Below are positions 60,530 through 64,000 of a stretch of DNA of 64,000 bases, piece after piece (positions within the stretch are counted from its first letter, which is position 1; the number at the start of each line of letters is the position of its first letter). A program made the position numbers and the translations under genes. Source of the stretch: Trichoplax sp. H2 (lineage: Eukaryota; Placozoa; Uniplacotomia; Trichoplacea); NCBI GenBank assembly GCA_003344405.1, contig NOWV01000163.1, forward strand, positions 115,576 to 179,575. Reading direction: 5' to 3'. The notes under the pieces were generated by a model. That model saw only the letters and a program-made list of their open reading frames with translations. It was not told the origin of the DNA and searched no databases.

Positions 60530-62481
60530 TAATCATGATCAAAAATTATTAAATATATCTAGGAATTTGACTATCGCGTGGCTATGGGTAATGCTTGCAT
60601 TATAATTTATTTAAAGCCTAATTTTAATATTCGTAGAAATAAGCCTTTAGAAAATATTTTATGGTTCAGTATATCCTTGGCGTCTTAATAATATTATCTG
60701 AATCACGAAATATCTGCTATGACATAACGCTACCCTTAATTTGTATTTATACAGCAATAAAATTAGCTTTAAAACACAAATGGGATAAAAAATTAAAATT
60801 CTGTAATAAATATCATAATATAGCGGAAGGAATTTACTGTATACTAGACCTACCTCCTAGATCGATTGTTATCTAGTGCGATTAAAAATTTCATGTAATG
60901 GAATGCAAATGTCTGCAATAGCCATTTTTACAGCTCTAAAAATTTGCTCTCATTATTCATGATAAAGTAAAATAAGTATAAGCATTGTTAAAATGCTAAC
61001 TCAGGAAGGAAATAGTTAGCCAATTTACGCCTCGTATGTGTTTTTTAATTCATGTCAAAACCTTTAATGTCTACATTTACCCAGAAAAATTTCATGAATT
61101 TAGAACGATATTGTTGTTACAAGGTACCTGTGTTATAATTTGCTAGTCAGCATTGCTTATGGAAGTAAAATAGATGAGAATTAGAAGTAGTTCGAATGGA
61201 ACTGTAGCATATTGTTCCTAATATATGCAGTAAATAATGTAATTGTAGTATTTCCTGATATTATATTTGAAGTAAATCTGTATTTTGATGTACGAGCATA
61301 TCAGCAAAAGCCAAAGGTAACATTTCTGTTACCATTTAGCTTCTACTTACGCATATTTAAAAGTCCATCTATTATATCACATGAGTTCGTAATTTATTAA
61401 TTAATTACTTAAATTTCTAAATAAGGTATACTCGTATTACATATGTGTGTACACTGTAAAATTTCGATCTTTATGCAGGTATCTATTTATGCTATTGAAT
61501 GGCTGAGAATGACTAATAAAAAATGAATATTATCAATGTTGCTTTATAGTAATTGCCTTATTTACTTAATTTGGAAGTTAATTTATTTCAGATTATCCTT
61601 TTATGGTATGATAATTTAGATTACAATTAAATTTCAAATATCATATTGTCAGTGTAATTGTAAAACCCACAAAAATGACTAATTATTATTTTTCATTACT
61701 CTAGATTCCTTAATCATATTTCTATAAACTGTTTCGTACCATGTTCATGGTTCGTAATCGATTCTCGCTACAACATGCTACAACAAGTCTTACTTAACTG
61801 TATCAATAATTTTATTTTAATTGATATATCGCTCTACTGTAATTAGTCTCTAAGTAATGTATGCATTTAATTAATTAGAATTTCAGGTTTAGATTCACAA
61901 ATAAATTATAGTAGTAATAACCTTTGATTCTTAAATTTCTGGCTGATTTTATCGTTATTACAGGATCAGTGGACAGTTTCCATTCGTTTTAATAGTAAGA
62001 ATAAGATGATCAGAAATTCATCGTAATATTAATTTTTAAATTTCCTAACAGTTCTAAATAATTGTCTGTCTCATATTCAAATTATGTACCTTATTTTCTA
62101 GCGAGATTAAAATGTATCAATAAATCTTGATTTATTGACGTAATTGCAGCTCTAAAACTAATTCAGCTAGCAATGAAATTTTCAATGCATATAGACTGTT
62201 AACTTTGTTGGAAATATAGATCAGACAATGAACTGCAATTCTTGCTCGAAGACTTATTGGTTACATATAACCGTTATGGCATTGTAGCGCCTCGGCAGTA
62301 GATTTCTTCAGTGATTATTAGTAAAATAATTCTATAGATAGAAGTATTTGATACTGGTGAATAATATTGGAATTTGTATAGATATTTTACAGTCTTATGT
62401 ATCGAGAAGAATTATCCGGTTTATCCTAGCCGATGGTCATTTCCAGCTTCGAATGATCTTCTGATAAAGAACTTACCATAT
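60530..62481. other. 3' flank of receptor 8 and spacer
   Basis: No supported gene. A 71-codon frame at 60661-60876 and a 62-codon frame at 61212-61400 have no recognisable domain. Confidence 0.4.
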
Positions 62482-62923
62482 TGTCACAAACCAGCTTCGT
62501 GACAAAGATAACGTAAAACAAATCTCTAAATTACTAGAGTCACCGGGATTCAGTATCCCTTTACTATCTCACAAGAATTTAGACGCCTTTGCTTCTACGT
62601 TAAACTCAAGTAGACAATTGAGAACTACTTTATTCAACTATCTGACGGGCTTATACACTCTTCTACCGCAGCTAACATTCATGAGTCATCTTATAAAAAT
62701 ACTTAGGTGAGAACATCTACTAAATAATTATTCATATTCGGACTACAACTTGTCCATTCACAGAATCATTTCAGTACACATTACAGCACAGCATTAAATT
62801 TACTGTAACACATTTATAATTAGAGTAATTCCTATTGTAAGTAACTAGTTGTAATATATTATCACTATAATATATTCACCAAATTTAGATAGCTATTTCT
62901 TCACGGTAGTTCGTACCGGGACA
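62482..62923 (-). mobile_element. solo LTR, family LTR-A (442 bp), inverted, exact target duplication
   Basis: On the + strand it begins TGTCACAAACCAGC and ends GTACCGGGACA, flanked by exact CATAT (62477-62481 and 62924-62928). The 5' hairpin is slightly mutated (TACCGGGACA instead of TACCGTGACA), and the TATA region reads TATAAG with changes. Confidence 0.9.
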
Positions 62924-63534
62924 CATATATAGAATGTAGTTTTATTTTGCATGGTTTTGTATGGAATTACGAAAGCTTAGAAATTGGCTAAGTCCAATTA
63001 TCCGGTTAATCTTAGCCACTTTCAACCGTTCTTATATGAGAGGAGAAGTAATTATACACCGGACTTCCTAAACGTATTTTGTATAGCGTTTTAATAAACC
63101 TTAGAAAAATTGGAGGCTATATCTTTATCAGCTATCATTATTGTGATACAGCGTGGTGTTTTGCTAACTTTGGCAAAGTAACCGAATATAATCAAAGTGA
63201 AGTAGGCAAGATCTTACAGGTGTACCGCCATGAAACATTCATATATCGAATGTTTCTTCTTGCGTAATGAGCTTTCAGTGTTACGAAAAACATCTTGATA
63301 CCAGATCTTCGAATCAAAATATCATCTGAGACAGTTCAATGTGTATAATTATTAAAATTTTACTTACATGTTTTAGCTTAGGTAATACATTTCTAAGTCT
63401 GTAACATATCTAGTGATAAATTCCATCCTTTATCTGGCCTTCGATAATTATAATAAATAATTATAATCAACGAAACCAAAAATTGCTATCACTATAAAGA
63501 TTTACAGTTTGCAGTTGTTATAATAATACGTTAC
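62924..63534. other. non-coding spacer
   Basis: A 62-codon frame at 63079-63267 opens with TTG and has no recognisable domain. Nothing else seen. Confidence 0.4.
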
Positions 63535-64000
63535 TGTGACAGTGTTATATACTGAATAAGCGTAGAAATATCTATGTTAGGATAATTCTGTTAGCCTATC
63601 CTTATTTATTTAACTTCTAAAATCATCTACTTATAGGTGAAATCATTGTGATTATAACTTACTTGCGGTAGATTGTAAATTATCGTGGAAATGTTCCGTG
63701 ATAGGGCATATCGTAATCTGACTATTCCGTATTAGTCATTAGACGTCTACGTTCATAAATGCTGTTATCTGCATTAAGGGAGCAGTAGCTAAAATTAATA
63801 CCTAATTCAGTGAATGCTTCCTAAGTAAATCGTACTAACTATGACTCATGAACTATTGAGAAAGAGCATATAAATGAAGTATATCGTGTAATAAAGTGGA
63901 TTCTTAAACAAAGCGTTTAACGTAAAATACGAGGCGTCTAAGTCTTCGTGTAGTCAGCTAGTAGAGCAAAAGTGTTTGTGATAGTGCAGATATCGTTCCT
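63535..64000 (+). mobile_element. LTR-B copy, runs off the window edge
   Basis: Starts TGTGACAGTGTTATATACTG after GTTAC. TATAAA at 63869-63874 and AATAAA at 63890-63895 sit 21 bp apart, close to the spacing in LTR-A. The following GTTTAACGTAAAATACG and GGCGTCTAAG stretch matches the LTR-A R/U5 area, so the two families share an ancestor there. The 3' end is outside the window, so solo or full-length status cannot be judged. Confidence 0.78.

Noticed and set aside
60661-60876. 71-codon frame after receptor 8
   Set aside because: Composition is generic and there is no recognised domain; likely chance.
63079-63267. 62-codon frame near the right end
   Set aside because: Begins with TTG, has no recognisable features, and lies between LTR copies.
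1-64000. CRISPR arrays, tRNA or rRNA genes
   Set aside because: No regularly spaced identical repeats, and no cloverleaf or TPsiC-like signature stood out on either strand by eye.

Overview
The window looks like nuclear DNA of an early-branching animal, most consistent with a placozoan (Trichoplax/Hoilungia type). It is AT-rich, has long non-coding spacers, uses the standard genetic code, places genes behind Kozak-like ATGs (CCATGG in several), and carries a tandem cluster of single-exon class A (rhodopsin-type) seven-helix receptors. The placozoan assignment is inference from gene style, not from a marker gene.

Coding content is eight full-length, intronless GPCR genes, all on the + strand. 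Five (11515, 18776, 25559, 34598, 41872) form a core tandem array of one diverged subfamily. They share a C-x3-C pair in the N-tail (lost in the last), CN[AG]DE in extracellular loop 3, E-x-A-H at the top of helix 7 and a PPxxNPxCY helix-7 end. Three unrelated class A receptors flank the array: 2213 on the left, 46284 and 59501 on the right. All eight keep Asp2.50 and the helix-3/loop-2 cysteines. None has the helix-6 toggle Trp. The ionic-lock triplet decays across neighbours: VRY (34598), GSY (41872), EGL (46284). No other gene is supported; the remaining short open frames look like chance.

The spacers hold at least four families of LTR-retrotransposon long terminal repeats, recognised as TG...CA elements; most have 5-bp target duplications, several exact. 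LTR-A is about 445 bp with a hairpin at each end. LTR-B is at least 445 bp and related to LTR-A in R/U5. LTR-C is about 550 bp. LTR-D is 294 bp and is seen once, nested in LTR-A. All copies whose two ends are visible are solo LTRs; no gag/pol coding is visible.

The three 20-N gaps (32751, 50782, 53741) are each flanked by the same sequence on both sides, differing by presence or absence of an LTR. They are best read as two haplotypes placed end to end, so about 1.05 kb, 0.6 kb and 0.18 kb of the window are probably allelic duplicates. They record heterozygous LTR insertions with filled and empty sites.

Layout: 1-2212 degenerate tandem repeats, then receptor 1; 3206-11514 empty spacer; 11515-30341 receptors 2-4 with LTR-A and LTR-C copies; 31160-33263 a strongly G-poor island, nested LTRs and a gap; 34598-47378 receptors 5-7 with LTRs; 47807-54959 LTR-rich with two gaps; 54960-62481 receptor 8; 62482-64000 LTR-A and LTR-B copies.
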